This document shows, piece after piece, positions 1-7,590 of a stretch of DNA of 34,405 nucleotides. Below the pieces are notes generated by a model. It did no database searches. It was not told the DNA's origin and worked only from the letters and a program-made list of their open reading frames with translations. Within the stretch, counting starts at the first letter, position 1. Every line of letters starts with the position of its first letter. Source of the stretch: a virus; IMG/VR virus record IMGVR_UViG_3300027708_000198, positions 1 through 34,405 of that record. The stretch is one strand, 5' to 3'. The position numbers and the translations under genes are program-made.

Positions 1-335
1 ATAATGAACAGCTTTTAACCTGTGAAGGAGCTCCAGAAATAGTATATGGAACATTTAGTATTAACGATTGTAAGAATCTTACTAGCTTAGAAGGTTCTCC
101 GAAAAAAATTATTGGAGGTAATTACGATCTTAGCAATTGCCCTAAATTAAAATCATTAAACGGTCTTACTATTGATATTGTAAATACAAAAGGTTACCCA
201 AAATACACTTTAGGTTATAAAGATGGAAACTTCACACAAGAAGATATTGAGGAGTACGTTAAAATACAAAAACTAAAGCAACAGATAAATCCGGAAACAA
301 CTAGTACTCTAGACGATCTTATAAATGATCTTTAA
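1..335 (+). CDS. Leucine-rich-repeat-like protein, C-terminal part
   Basis: The reading frame is open from base 3 to the TAA at 333-335 and has no start inside the window, so this is the 3' end of a longer gene (about 110 residues visible). It shows two imperfect repeats of the type 'C.nLtSLeGsPkkI.G.yd.s.CpkLkSLnG', resembling the short LRR-like repeats often seen in proteins of T4-like aquatic phages. A charged helical tail (QEDIEEYVKIQKLKQQ) and an acidic end (LDDLINDL) follow. Such proteins are usually annotated as hypothetical; a binding role is only inferred from the repeat. It converges on the next gene with a 4-nt overlap of stop regions and no visible terminator between them. Confidence 0.7.
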   Translation, partial: NEQLLTCEGAPEIVYGTFSINDCKNLTSLEGSPKKIIGGNYDLSNCPKLKSLNGLTIDIVNTKGYPKYTLGYKDGNFTQEDIEEYVKIQKLKQQINPETTSTLDDLINDL

Positions 336-802
336 AGCTGACCGACAAGATAGAGATCGGACATGATGTCGTAAACATCATAGTTAGGATTGTTGGCAAC
401 ACCAAGTAAGTACTCGGCAGTATCACCTGTTAACATTTCCTCTTCAACCTCTCGTCTAATAAAGTTCTTTAACTTAAAGAGATCTGTCTTTGAATACTTC
501 TTTGTAGAGGTATTACTAATACCAAGATGAAAGAAATGTTCAATCTCATTAACTAAATGATTGACGATATCACGATTAGGGCCAACATGGAACTTATGAT
601 GATCAGGCTTCTTTATAGGTGTAAGCTTAATAGGGGATTGAAAAGCAGGATTGGCTTCTTCAAACAAACAATCAAACTTTTGTTTCTTATTTACTAAATG
701 TTTATACTCTGATTCTGTAAGAATGTTATATTCTTCATCAGTTAATGGTCTACCACCAAAGTAATGATCTTCAGCTAAGCATTTTAATTGTGTCTTATTC
801 AT
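332..802 (-). CDS. Hypothetical protein, 156 aa
   Basis: A 156-residue soluble protein whose family I do not recognise. It begins MNKTQLKCLAEDHYFGG, has a basic His-rich middle (KKPDHHKFHVGPN), and ends in a predicted helical acidic region (FIRREVEEEMLTGDTAEYLL). No signal peptide or membrane segment is visible. It lies 5 nt downstream of the MoxR-like ATPase stop codon, in the same direction, so it is probably the last gene of the ATPase/VWA/metallopeptidase operon and could be a partner of that module. There is no SD sequence before the ATG. Confidence 0.7.
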   Translation of the reverse strand: MNKTQLKCLAEDHYFGGRPLTDEEYNILTESEYKHLVNKKQKFDCLFEEANPAFQSPIKLTPIKKPDHHKFHVGPNRDIVNHLVNEIEHFFHLGISNTSTKKYSKTDLFKLKNFIRREVEEEMLTGDTAEYLLGVANNPNYDVYDIMSDLYLVGQL

Positions 803-807
803 ATTGT

Positions 808-2427
808 TTATACAGGGTTACCGCTCTTATCGAAGGTTTGTTTCTTATCTAAAGAGCCCTTACTGATGAGAGCTTTTAGTACGGGGTATGCTTCCTTTAA
901 AAACTTTTCCTTTACACCAGGATCATAATCACCCTTAACTACATAGTCCAATACCTTACCATAACCACCATTAGGGAGATGTTTAATCCTCTTCCACATA
1001 GCTGTTAACCAAGGTTTAATTTCAGGTGTCTGTATGAAGGAGATTGAAAGAAGAGGTATAGCAAGCATTACTTCTTTATCCTCTTCGCTAACTGGCTTAT
1101 CAGTATTCCAAGCACCATTAAGTTGAAGATTGCCTAAAGCGTTTTCAAGCTTACCAAAGTACCACTCCATAATAGCATGCTTTTCATTAGAAGTCTTTTT
1201 AACAATACCATGAGTTTTAGCATCTTCCATGAGCTTTTTGACTTCATACTCCCACATGTAGTTGACAAAGTTAATAAAGTCTTTAGCCCATTGAGTACCA
1301 CAACATACACCGGCGGCCTGAGCCATGGCGTCAATCATTGGCACTTCATCAAAGTAAGCTAATTCACCAACAGTTTCAACGTGATAGTAATCAGCGTATA
1401 TTTTCTTTAATTGTATGGATAACTTTTCCATACTTCTTGGTGTAGGCATCTTATCGGACTTGCTACCTGTTGTAGGCTTTACATTAAAATTCTTACTAGG
1501 ATTTGATTTGACGAAAGCAATAATGAAAGGATCAAGAGGATGACCGCTGTATTCATATTTGCCCTGGGGGGCGCCCTTACCAGCTGGTAAATCTAATTCA
1601 CCACCGCTACCACCTTCTGCCCAATCCAACCATCCTTCGGCATCTGTAACAAGGTATCCAGCTCCAAAACGATCTGTTAAAGCAGGAGGAATATCCTTAT
1701 TGCCATGCTTGGCTCCTAGGTTAGCAGCTGCAACAATTGACAACCCATCACTGAGGGGTACACCATTGAAGTTACGATCGAGGACAATTTGATAAAGAGC
1801 TTTTAATACTCTTGGTTCACCTTGATTCAACTCATCAAGGAAGAGTATACCTTCGGCATCAGGCTGGGAACACATTCTAACAAAAGGAGGCTGTTTATAA
1901 ACAATGTGCTGTTCTTTAGAACGGATATCAGGTATACCAACAATATCAACAGGCTCAAGCATTGCTGTACGAACGTCAACGAGTACAAAGTACTTACCAG
2001 GATTTGTATATAATTCTTGTCTTTCTTCAGCACTTGCTGTATTAAAATTTACATATATTCTACCATTATCATTGGCGAGTCTCTTACCAACAGATTTAAT
2101 AGAATCACTCTTACCGATACCAGGCTCACCATATATAAGAAGATTCTGTTTAGGTTCGGTATAATAAGCCCGCATAACATCCATCTCCATTCTCTTAACA
2201 CTATTCCATGCAGCAATGTTATAAGTTCCAACATCAGTTGGAGGATTTGTAAGAGGGTAGGTTAATTTACCTCCAGCACCTGTCTTTACGTCCTTATAAG
2301 TAGGAGGTTGTTCTAAAACTTTCTTATTAACTTTTTGAGCAAGACTAATAGCACCAGCTCTAATTTTAGCTTCTTCAGGGTTTACAGCCTTAGCTTCTAC
2401 TATTCTCTTCTTCTTTAAATTACTCAT
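808..2427 (-). CDS. MoxR-type AAA+ ATPase
   Basis: A 539-residue AAA+ ATPase. Walker A is GEPGIGKS at about residues 100-107, Walker B is ILFLDE at about 194-199, a sensor-1 Asn lies in 'IVAAANLG' (about 236), and a likely arginine finger is in 'LTDRFG' (about 253). The order and the 'P.AL.DRF' signature match the MoxR clade, whose members work as chaperones with VWA-domain partners (RavA-ViaA, CbbQ-CbbO and NorQ-NorD are characterised pairs). The C-terminal about 250 residues are helical and specific to this protein. The next upstream gene encodes a VWA protein and the one before it an HExxH metalloprotein, 14 nt and 1 nt apart, so a co-translated MoxR-VWA module is well supported by context. 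The substrate in this phage is unknown. Confidence 0.9.
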   Translation of the reverse strand: MSNLKKKRIVEAKAVNPEEAKIRAGAISLAQKVNKKVLEQPPTYKDVKTGAGGKLTYPLTNPPTDVGTYNIAAWNSVKRMEMDVMRAYYTEPKQNLLIYGEPGIGKSDSIKSVGKRLANDNGRIYVNFNTASAEERQELYTNPGKYFVLVDVRTAMLEPVDIVGIPDIRSKEQHIVYKQPPFVRMCSQPDAEGILFLDELNQGEPRVLKALYQIVLDRNFNGVPLSDGLSIVAAANLGAKHGNKDIPPALTDRFGAGYLVTDAEGWLDWAEGGSGGELDLPAGKGAPQGKYEYSGHPLDPFIIAFVKSNPSKNFNVKPTTGSKSDKMPTPRSMEKLSIQLKKIYADYYHVETVGELAYFDEVPMIDAMAQAAGVCCGTQWAKDFINFVNYMWEYEVKKLMEDAKTHGIVKKTSNEKHAIMEWYFGKLENALGNLQLNGAWNTDKPVSEEDKEVMLAIPLLSISFIQTPEIKPWLTAMWKRIKHLPNGGYGKVLDYVVKGDYDPGVKEKFLKEAYPVLKALISKGSLDKKQTFDKSGNPV

Positions 2428-2434
2428 GTTAATA

Positions 2435-2442
2435 TATTTATT
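2435..2442 (-). promoter_or_regulatory. Late-promoter-like octamer AATAAATA
   Basis: AATAAATA on the minus strand, 7 nt before the ATG of the MoxR-like gene and overlapping the stop of the VWA gene. It is one member of the window-wide NNTAAATA set resembling the T4 late promoter TATAAATA. Confidence 0.4.
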
Positions 2443-3506
2443 TAACTTTGCTTTAGATCTATAAAATGAATGTCGGTATAGTGCCTATTATTAGCTTTTA
2501 TATGTTCATCAGTAGCCTTCTTACCGTTAAGCATCCATATAGGTTGTACGTGGGTATGAGGTAAAGTGAAGTTCGAATCAAAATACCCATCTGTCATAAT
2601 AAGAAGATGTATTTCTTCAACATCCATATCTAATTTATCTTTATTAGCCATAACCCAGGTGTTAATACAACTTGGATCTGTACCACCCCCACCTATAACT
2701 CTACCACTTGTTGTAATACCTTGAAGGGTTTGACTAGCACTTGTCTTACTTCCTTCTTCACTTGTATCAATAGTTACAGCCTTCTCTACCTTTCCATCCC
2801 AGAATAGTAATTCCATTTTTACTTCTGCAAATCCAGGCTCTTCAATAATTTCATGTATCTTTGTAACAAACAACGTTAGATCATTTTGATCTATAGATCC
2901 TGATACGTCGATAGCAATCATACATTTAATGTCTTGCTTTACGTATTCTGAACCTGCAGCCCAGGATCCAGTACCGGCAATCTCTCTCATATTTGGTCTC
3001 ATGTCGTTAATAACTCTTTGAGACTCATCATCAAGGAAGTTCTGTAGTATTGTCTTCCAATCCTCTCTAGGTAAAAGATGCTTACGGTCAAAGCCTCTAG
3101 GTATACCGCCCTCTCCAGCACCCCATTTTCTTTCAGTTTCATCTAAAGCATTTGTAAGAAGGTCTTTCATCATCGCTTCCTTTTGCTGTTCAGATAAATT
3201 ACCCCAATCATTAGGTTCAAGATCTTGTACATTATTAGGGTTAAGAACTTTAGGCTTATTACCTTGACCACCTGTAAGATGCTTATCCATAGTATTACCT
3301 CCCTTGGTAATCTTATGACTTCGACCTCCAGGAGATCCTGGACTAGGTTGTCCTGGCAATCCTTTACCAGCTTGTCCTTGCTGTTGTTGTTTACCTTGTC
3401 CAGGCTTACCAAAGATCTTTACGTTAGAAGGAGTACCACCACCTCCACCTCCTCCTCCGCTAGAAGGTTTTACAACTTTGCTTACATTGGATAAATTTGA
3501 TTCCAT
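2442..3506 (-). CDS. VWA-domain protein (C-terminal half of a DUF2201-type protein)
   Basis: A 354-residue protein. Residues 16-24 form a poly-Gly run, followed by a Gln/Gly/Pro-rich low-complexity linker (about 35-65). A helical segment (about 95-170) precedes a VWA-like fold at about 190-354. The MIDAS metal site is intact by eye: DVSGS at 200-204, the Thr in GGGGTDPS at about 276, and the Asp in MTDGYFD at about 306. In cellular DUF2201 proteins a putative metallopeptidase domain precedes a VWA-like domain in one chain; here the metallopeptidase is the separate gene immediately upstream (1 nt away). With the downstream MoxR-type ATPase this gives a three-component module. The protein is presumed cytoplasmic. 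Confidence 0.85.
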   Translation of the reverse strand: MESNLSNVSKVVKPSSGGGGGGGGTPSNVKIFGKPGQGKQQQQGQAGKGLPGQPSPGSPGGRSHKITKGGNTMDKHLTGGQGNKPKVLNPNNVQDLEPNDWGNLSEQQKEAMMKDLLTNALDETERKWGAGEGGIPRGFDRKHLLPREDWKTILQNFLDDESQRVINDMRPNMREIAGTGSWAAGSEYVKQDIKCMIAIDVSGSIDQNDLTLFVTKIHEIIEEPGFAEVKMELLFWDGKVEKAVTIDTSEEGSKTSASQTLQGITTSGRVIGGGGTDPSCINTWVMANKDKLDMDVEEIHLLIMTDGYFDSNFTLPHTHVQPIWMLNGKKATDEHIKANNRHYTDIHFIDLKQS

Positions 3507-3507
3507 A

Positions 3508-4491
3508 TTATTTTAAATGCTTTTGAACTTGAGACTCAGGTATTTCATCTGAATATACCTTACCGGTCTTCTTATCAACCTTTGTAACTTTACCGTACTT
3601 ACCGTTATCGTTATCGTAAATAATGTCCCCTGCTTTAATCTCTACAGGTTGATTTCCTTGACCGTTTTGATCTTTATCTTCCGCTATCTTTTCTAGTACT
3701 TGATAAAGATCCTCTTCATCAAATTCTGTTATATCTAAATCTTTAATATCCTTCTTACCCTTAAGCTCATAAATCAACCAACGACCGTTCTTCTCGTAAG
3801 GTAGACAACCTAGCTTTGGTAAATGAAATTTATCTTTTAGTAACTCCTTATTCATAATATAATCAGTAGCTATATTCCACAGCTCATGATCTCTATGCTC
3901 TCTTCTTAAGAAGGTTAAATTAACAATGTGGAATACTTCGTGAGCTAATACACCGGTAACTTCCTCTTCAGTTAAATCCTCTAAGGCAAACTCAGGATTA
4001 ATATAAATGTTACCGTAATTATCAACAGCCATTGTATCAACTCCATCTCTAGTATAAACAACCTTCAATTTTGCTAGCATAGCTTCAAAGAAAGGAGCCT
4101 TATCAAATAGTTTAACACGTGCTCGGGTAACCTTATCTAAAAGATTAGACCATACTTCTGGAGCAATAATATCAGCCTCTAAAGTAAACTCTCGCTTTGT
4201 TTTCTTATACCAGTAATCAGCTTCATCTTGAGACATTCCTTGTTCTAAAGCTTTTTTCATTAACGGTCCCTTAACAATTCTATCATAATCATCTGCAGAG
4301 GCATTAGGAGGAATATCAATACCTATTGACTTTAAATTATCAATTACCGCTTGCTTCTTAGGATTGATTACAACCTTTGGAGGCTGAATAACCTTAGACA
4401 TAGGTTCAGACTCAAGTACAATCTTTCTTTTACCCGTCTTTACTTGCTGATAAACATCAAATAAACCTTTGTCCTCTCTCCTTAAATACAT
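3508..4491 (-). CDS. Putative HExxH metallopeptidase (DUF2201 N-terminal type)
   Basis: A 327-residue protein with a zinc-binding HExxH motif, HEVFH at 184-188, in the context VLAHEVFHIVN. A candidate third ligand lies in the following 'ELWNIATDYIMN' helix (Asp about 210). This matches the putative metallopeptidase domain that precedes VWA in DUF2201 proteins. The N-terminal about 100 residues are charged, and the C-terminus has a small beta-rich part (AGDIIYDNDNGKYGKVTKVD), possibly SH3/KOW-like. It is the first gene of the module, 1 nt from the VWA gene, and has an exact TATAAATA 6 nt before its ATG. The start at 4491 is preferred because of that motif; Met31 (MSKVIQPP) is a possible alternative. 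Confidence 0.85.
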   Translation of the reverse strand: MYLRREDKGLFDVYQQVKTGKRKIVLESEPMSKVIQPPKVVINPKKQAVIDNLKSIGIDIPPNASADDYDRIVKGPLMKKALEQGMSQDEADYWYKKTKREFTLEADIIAPEVWSNLLDKVTRARVKLFDKAPFFEAMLAKLKVVYTRDGVDTMAVDNYGNIYINPEFALEDLTEEEVTGVLAHEVFHIVNLTFLRREHRDHELWNIATDYIMNKELLKDKFHLPKLGCLPYEKNGRWLIYELKGKKDIKDLDITEFDEEDLYQVLEKIAEDKDQNGQGNQPVEIKAGDIIYDNDNGKYGKVTKVDKKTGKVYSDEIPESQVQKHLK

Positions 4492-4497
4492 GTATAT

Positions 4498-4505
4498 TAT
4501 TTATA
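4498..4505 (-). promoter_or_regulatory. T4-type late promoter TATAAATA
   Basis: An exact TATAAATA on the minus strand, 6 nt before the ATG of the metallopeptidase gene. It is identical to the T4 late promoter consensus. If used as in T4, transcription would start almost at the start codon. Confidence 0.55.
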
Positions 4506-4514
4506 CGATATATA

Positions 4515-4649
4515 TTAGTACTTCTTTGTCTGCTTACCCTTTTTAGTTACAAAACCTTCTATCTTTCCAGAAGACTTTGGAAAGTTATTAATATACTTCT
4601 TCATGTCTGTTGGACGTGGTTTGGAGCCCTTACCTGCATTGTGTTTCAT
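4515..4649 (-). CDS. Small basic protein, 44 aa
   Basis: An ATG at 4647-4649 opens a 44-codon frame ending in TAA at 4515. The product is very basic (MKHNAGKGSKPRPTD, then KSSGKIEGFVTKKGKQTKKY), Gly/Lys-rich, with no hydrophobic segment. It fills the otherwise empty gap between the RadA-like gene and the metallopeptidase gene and runs the same way. The 'GKGSKPRP.D..KY..NF' opening is like the short Lys-rich proteins common in T4-like phages. A nucleic-acid-binding role is only a guess from charge. The leader is AT-rich (AATAAATTAAC before the ATG) with no SD. Confidence 0.6.
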   Translation of the reverse strand: MKHNAGKGSKPRPTDMKKYINNFPKSSGKIEGFVTKKGKQTKKY

Positions 4650-4675
4650 AATGAGTTAATTTATTATTGTATTCT

Positions 4676-5587
4676 TTAAGCTGCAACCCACTTTGCCTCT
4701 TTTCCACGACCCTCTTTCTGAATCATTCCCTGAAGCGTTAGATCCCTGAGAGTGCTCTGAGCCTTAATAGAGCACTCAAGAATACGGGTAATAGTAGGAA
4801 GATCAGCTGATCCCTGCTCTTTGATAACCTGAAGTACCATTTCACGGTACTGGGCGATCTTGCCCTTCTTCTTTGGAGCTTCGTTAGGATTGACCTCCAT
4901 CTCAACCTTCTCAAAGTCAAATCCGGTATCAGTCATCATGAAAGCGTTAAAACCGCTAACACCGAAACGGTTCTTCGTTACCTCAATCTCACGGATGATC
5001 GGGTTATCCTTAGACTTATTCATCACAATATTACAATCAACACTATGAGGAAGAAGAGTAGAGCCTTTATAGGTACCAGTCTTGGTAAAATGAAGAATAA
5101 TACCAACAACACACTCAAGCTCTTTAGCCTTAGTCGTAATATAGTTAGAAAGATACTCCTCAAGCTGACGACCGCGAAGCTTCTTACGAGTAGTAAGAGC
5201 AGGAAGAGAATCAAGAATGATCATATCAAACTTATTCTTCTTAACGGCATCGAAGATATCCTCGATAACGGACATATTCGCAACATTAACGCTACGAACT
5301 CCCAAACGCTTACAAGTAAAAGCAAGCTGCTGAATAGACTCTTCAGCAGAAACATAAGCTGTATTCTTACCGTTACGCTCAAGCAACTCAAGCATCTGAA
5401 TAAGCATCGTCGTCTTACCCGTACCAGGACCGGCAGCGAGGGTAAAAGACATACCAGGAAGAAAGCCCATTCCGCCGAACATGGCGTCGAGGTCCTCCTT
5501 ACCAGTCTTGAAACGGCGATTATAGATCTCAGGGATCTCGACGTTGCAGGCTTTAACGAAACCACTTTGGGTATTAATAATTTTCAT
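4676..5587 (-). CDS. RadA/Sms-like RecA-fold ATPase
   Basis: A 303-residue RecA-fold ATPase. 'TGKEDLDAMFGG.GFLPG' is followed by Walker A GPGTGKTT (53-60), the Sms-type 'YVSAEES..Q' (78-86), Walker B MIILDS (122-127) and KNRFG (205-209), the signature of RadA/Sms. RadA drives branch migration during recombination. Compared with cellular RadA (about 450 aa) it lacks the N-terminal zinc finger and the Lon-like C-terminal domain. Instead it ends in a Lys-rich linker (about 234) and a winged-helix-like segment (about 245-303). Codons are clearly richer in G/C third positions (AAC, GAG, CTC, GCC) than in neighbouring genes, suggesting a different expression class or a separate origin. A DnaB-like phage helicase is less likely because of KNRFG. 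Confidence 0.85.
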   Translation of the reverse strand: MKIINTQSGFVKACNVEIPEIYNRRFKTGKEDLDAMFGGMGFLPGMSFTLAAGPGTGKTTMLIQMLELLERNGKNTAYVSAEESIQQLAFTCKRLGVRSVNVANMSVIEDIFDAVKKNKFDMIILDSLPALTTRKKLRGRQLEEYLSNYITTKAKELECVVGIILHFTKTGTYKGSTLLPHSVDCNIVMNKSKDNPIIREIEVTKNRFGVSGFNAFMMTDTGFDFEKVEMEVNPNEAPKKKGKIAQYREMVLQVIKEQGSADLPTITRILECSIKAQSTLRDLTLQGMIQKEGRGKEAKWVAA

Positions 5588-5641
5588 ACTATTATTATGG
5601 CTGGTTGATGGTGGAACTACAAGAAGAAAAGGCTGAAGAAT

Positions 5642-5707
5642 TTATTTTCTAGACTCTTTTTTTCTCTTAATCATTCCCACAAGTATGAAGGCTGGAGCAA
5701 GGAACAT
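5642..5707 (-). CDS. Possible 21-aa membrane peptide (low confidence)
   Basis: The ATG at 5705-5707 opens MFLAPAFILVGMIKRKKESRK followed by TAA: a hydrophobic helix ending in a basic cluster, as in an inner-membrane miniprotein. The same frame is open upstream through the terminator hairpin and reads plausibly (NTLFGAALNGVIFFW), so a TTG or other start could lengthen it, but no good start codon or SD is present. It could equally be chance in the 3' region after the terminator. Confidence 0.25.
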   Translation of the reverse strand: MFLAPAFILVGMIKRKKESRK

Positions 5708-5711
5708 CCAG

Positions 5712-5760
5712 AAAAAAATAACCCCGTTCAAGGCTGCTCCGAACAGCGTGTTGAACGGGG
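5712..5760 (-). terminator. Intrinsic terminator, minus strand
   Basis: A perfect 10-bp inverted repeat, CCCCGTTCAA at 5722-5731 and TTGAACGGGG at 5751-5760, with a 19-nt loop that contains its own GCTG/CAGC stem. On the minus strand it is followed by a T-rich tract (TTATTTTTTT). It lies just after the stop of the acidic 134-aa gene, so it ends that transcript before the RadA-like gene. It is conspicuously GC-rich against the local background. Confidence 0.85.
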
Positions 5761-5778
5761 ACGAACTCAGAGAAAAAC

Positions 5779-6183
5779 TTAACCGATTACACCTTCTCTA
5801 GCGGCATGATACTCAGCTACTTTAGCTACATCAGATAACTTATCTGCTACAACGGCAATCTTTTGAAACATCCAAGTATCTAATTCGACGTTATTTTCTA
5901 GCATGTCGTGAAGCATTTGAGCATGTCTAAAGATAGAGAAAAGATTTGTTTTTGCCATAGAGACTTCTTCATGTTCATGCTCTTCAGGTGTTTCAACTTC
6001 TTCAGTATCGTTTGTTAAGCTAACGACAACAGGCTTCTCAACGGGCTCTTCAGCGTGCATCTGAACAGCACCTTCTGTATCAGGAGCGTTATCGGTAACA
6101 TCTTCCATAGGAGGAAGCTCAGGAACCTTCTTTACAGCAGAAATATAAGCTTCCTGAATTAATAAATTGTCTTTGCTTAACAT
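5779..6183 (-). CDS. Hypothetical acidic protein, 134 aa
   Basis: A 134-residue protein with a strongly acidic, low-complexity middle (about residues 25-75: repeated Glu/Asp/Val, EEVETPEEHEHEEV) between an N-terminal helix (LIQEAYISAVKKVPELPP) and a C-terminal helical part (NLFSIFRHAQMLHDMLENN, then KIAVVADKLSDVAKVAEYH). No domain is recognised. A similar C-terminal helix occurs in small T4-like phage proteins of unknown role. It is a single-gene transcription unit: an NNTAAATA octamer 6 nt before the ATG and a strong terminator directly after the stop. It diverges from the plus-strand block starting at 6239. Confidence 0.75.
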   Translation of the reverse strand: MLSKDNLLIQEAYISAVKKVPELPPMEDVTDNAPDTEGAVQMHAEEPVEKPVVVSLTNDTEEVETPEEHEHEEVSMAKTNLFSIFRHAQMLHDMLENNVELDTWMFQKIAVVADKLSDVAKVAEYHAAREGVIG

Positions 6184-6189
6184 ATAATA

Positions 6190-6197
6190 TATTTAAT
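6190..6197 (-). promoter_or_regulatory. Late-promoter-like octamer ATTAAATA
   Basis: ATTAAATA on the minus strand, 6 nt before the ATG of the 134-aa gene; the identical octamer precedes the genes starting at 21047 and 22966. Confidence 0.4.
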
Positions 6198-6203
6198 CAA
6201 AAC

Positions 6204-6230
6204 TTGAATTATTCTTAGTTTTATTATAAA
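6204..6230 (+). promoter_or_regulatory. Possible sigma70-type promoter for the plus-strand block
   Basis: TTGAAT (6204-6209) and TATAAA (6225-6230) with a short 15-nt spacer, upstream of the GTG at 6239 in the divergent gap. The spacing is suboptimal, so the call is tentative. Confidence 0.3.
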
Positions 6231-6238
6231 CTATAGAG

Positions 6239-6526
6239 GTGTTTAAAAAGAAATTAAAAGTACCAAAAGAGAGAGGCGTCTATGCTTTTACTAAACATAG
6301 AAGAGGAGACTTTATTTTATTTCTAGAGAAAAACGGTGAAGGGGTATTTAACTTCATGCAATTGCCTGATCGTTATCCTTTATCACTTACCCAGGAAGAG
6401 TTTACAGAAGGAGTTTTAACTAAGGTACTCGATTTTGTCGAACAGGTACCTGTAGAAGTTTTTGAAGTATCAAAGGCTAATATCAATAACTTAGAGAAAA
6501 CTCTTGACCTGCCGGCTAAGAACTAG
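6239..6526 (+). CDS. Hypothetical protein, 95 aa
   Basis: A 95-residue protein starting at GTG (GTG TTT AAA AAG), the first gene of the plus-strand block. It reads as a small alpha/beta fold (GVYAFTKHRRGDFILFLEKN, then FNFMQLPDRYPLSLTQEEF) with an acidic helical end. No family is recognised. The GTG start is chosen because no in-frame ATG lies near it and the preceding 55 nt hold promoter-like sequence. Confidence 0.7.
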   Translation: MFKKKLKVPKERGVYAFTKHRRGDFILFLEKNGEGVFNFMQLPDRYPLSLTQEEFTEGVLTKVLDFVEQVPVEVFEVSKANINNLEKTLDLPAKN

Positions 6527-6544
6527 TATATTGTAATTCTAATT

Positions 6545-6772
6545 ATGAAATACACCAACAAACTACCGAAAGTATCTGATGTAGATATCACCAAGCTATC
6601 AACCTATGAACTGTGCCGATGGTCAGCTCTAGAAGAAGCAATTAATGTCATTGGAGATAAATGCGATGACAGAAATGTTGATTTCGATAAGGTTGAACTA
6701 AAACCACTCGACATTCTCAAGTACATTGACATTGCTACAGATAAGATTTATGAGAAAGTTTCTACAACCTAA
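6545..6772 (+). CDS. Hypothetical protein, 75 aa
   Basis: A small acidic, mostly helical protein of 75 residues (YELCRWSALEEAINVIGDKCDD, then KPLDILKYIDIATDKIYEKV). No family is recognised. It is 18 nt after the preceding gene, and its TAA is separated by one base from the ATG of the next gene (6774), which suggests coupled translation. Confidence 0.7.
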   Translation: MKYTNKLPKVSDVDITKLSTYELCRWSALEEAINVIGDKCDDRNVDFDKVELKPLDILKYIDIATDKIYEKVSTT

Positions 6773-6773
6773 T

Positions 6774-7238
6774 ATGAATAAAATAAAAGAATATATATCT
6801 AAACCAGAAGTTCTAGTACTTCTTATCTCTCTAGGTTTTACAGCTCTTATTAGTACAGCTGTAGGAACAGGCGGGTATTTGATTACAGGTAAGTTCTGGG
6901 GATATTTTATTATCTCCCTTTGTATACAATTCATTATCTTTGCTATTGTTAATACGTTTCTTCTTCGGAAGGATACTATTGAAGGAGCCAATATTGTAAA
7001 TAAACAACTGGAAGAACTATCTAAGTTTGCTGTTCGTCTTACTTGCTCCTATTGTCAGCAAAGTAATAATGTACCTATTCTATTAAATCAGGAGAACAGA
7101 TTCAAATGCGATTCTTGTAATCAGATTAATGGAGTTAAGATGCAGTTCTTTTCTACCCAGATTACTACACCTCTGGCGAAGGTTCTTCTTCCAGCAGGAG
7201 ATGAAACAGTAGAGATAAAAACCAGCCTTACTAGTTAA
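6774..7238 (+). CDS. Membrane protein with C-terminal zinc ribbon
   Basis: A 154-residue protein starting at ATG 6774, one base after the previous stop; an in-frame ATG at 6726 lies inside the previous gene and is less likely. Two hydrophobic helices at about residues 12-38 and 41-64 are followed by a linker helix and a four-cysteine zinc ribbon (CSYC at 91-94, CDSC at 112-115). The predicted topology is two membrane passes with a cytoplasmic zinc-ribbon domain. The function is unknown. Its stop overlaps the end of the convergent 98-aa gene by 8 nt. Confidence 0.75.
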   Translation: MNKIKEYISKPEVLVLLISLGFTALISTAVGTGGYLITGKFWGYFIISLCIQFIIFAIVNTFLLRKDTIEGANIVNKQLEELSKFAVRLTCSYCQQSNNVPILLNQENRFKCDSCNQINGVKMQFFSTQITTPLAKVLLPAGDETVEIKTSLTS

Positions 7239-7527
7239 TCCAAAAACTATCTAAGTCTTGGGTTAAGTGCTTGATAATAACCATAGCAGTATTAATCTTA
7301 TACTGCATTCGTCTTAAATGCTTTAACCTAGCTACTGTAAGATTAGTAACATTATTACGTCTTGTTATCTCTATTCTCTTTCTAATCTTATCCATATCAA
7401 AGTAAAGATCAGCTAATTGCTCTTCGACATTCTCTAAAGGGAAGGGCAATCTCTTCTTCATTTCTGGGGTAAACCCCCCAATACCTAAGTTACTATTGGT
7501 ATCTAATGATTCATCTATGATATCCAT
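7231..7527 (-). CDS. Hypothetical helical protein, 98 aa
   Basis: The only minus-strand gene within the plus block. The ATG at 7527 (MDIIDESLDTN) is preferred to a GTG 24 nt upstream. The C-terminal two-thirds is a Lys/Arg-rich helical region (VEEQLADLYFDMDKIRKRIE, then LKHLRRMQYKINTAMVIIK) likely to form a coiled-coil hairpin. No family is recognised. It converges with the zinc-ribbon gene, overlapping by 8 nt, with no terminator hairpin seen. Confidence 0.65.
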   Translation of the reverse strand: MDIIDESLDTNSNLGIGGFTPEMKKRLPFPLENVEEQLADLYFDMDKIRKRIEITRRNNVTNLTVARLKHLRRMQYKINTAMVIIKHLTQDLDSFWIN

Positions 7528-7551
7528 ATGTATACTTATGGGTTTTACCAC

Positions 7552-7579
7552 TTGAAATAAAGATTTTTATTATTAGAAT
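7552..7579 (+). promoter_or_regulatory. Possible sigma70-type promoter
   Basis: TTGAAA (7552-7557), a 16-nt spacer and TAGAAT (7574-7579) in the short gap before the HExxH gene at 7591. The two hexamers each match consensus at five of six positions. The predicted leader is only about 5 nt, in line with the short leaders elsewhere in the window. Confidence 0.4.
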
Positions 7580-7590
7580 AAGTACTATAT

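Noticed and set aside
5045-5608. 187-codon plus-strand open frame opposite the RadA-like gene
   Set aside because: It is antisense to a gene with clear motifs, has no promoter or recognisable domain, and its Leu/Ser/Arg-rich content is typical of a shadow frame.
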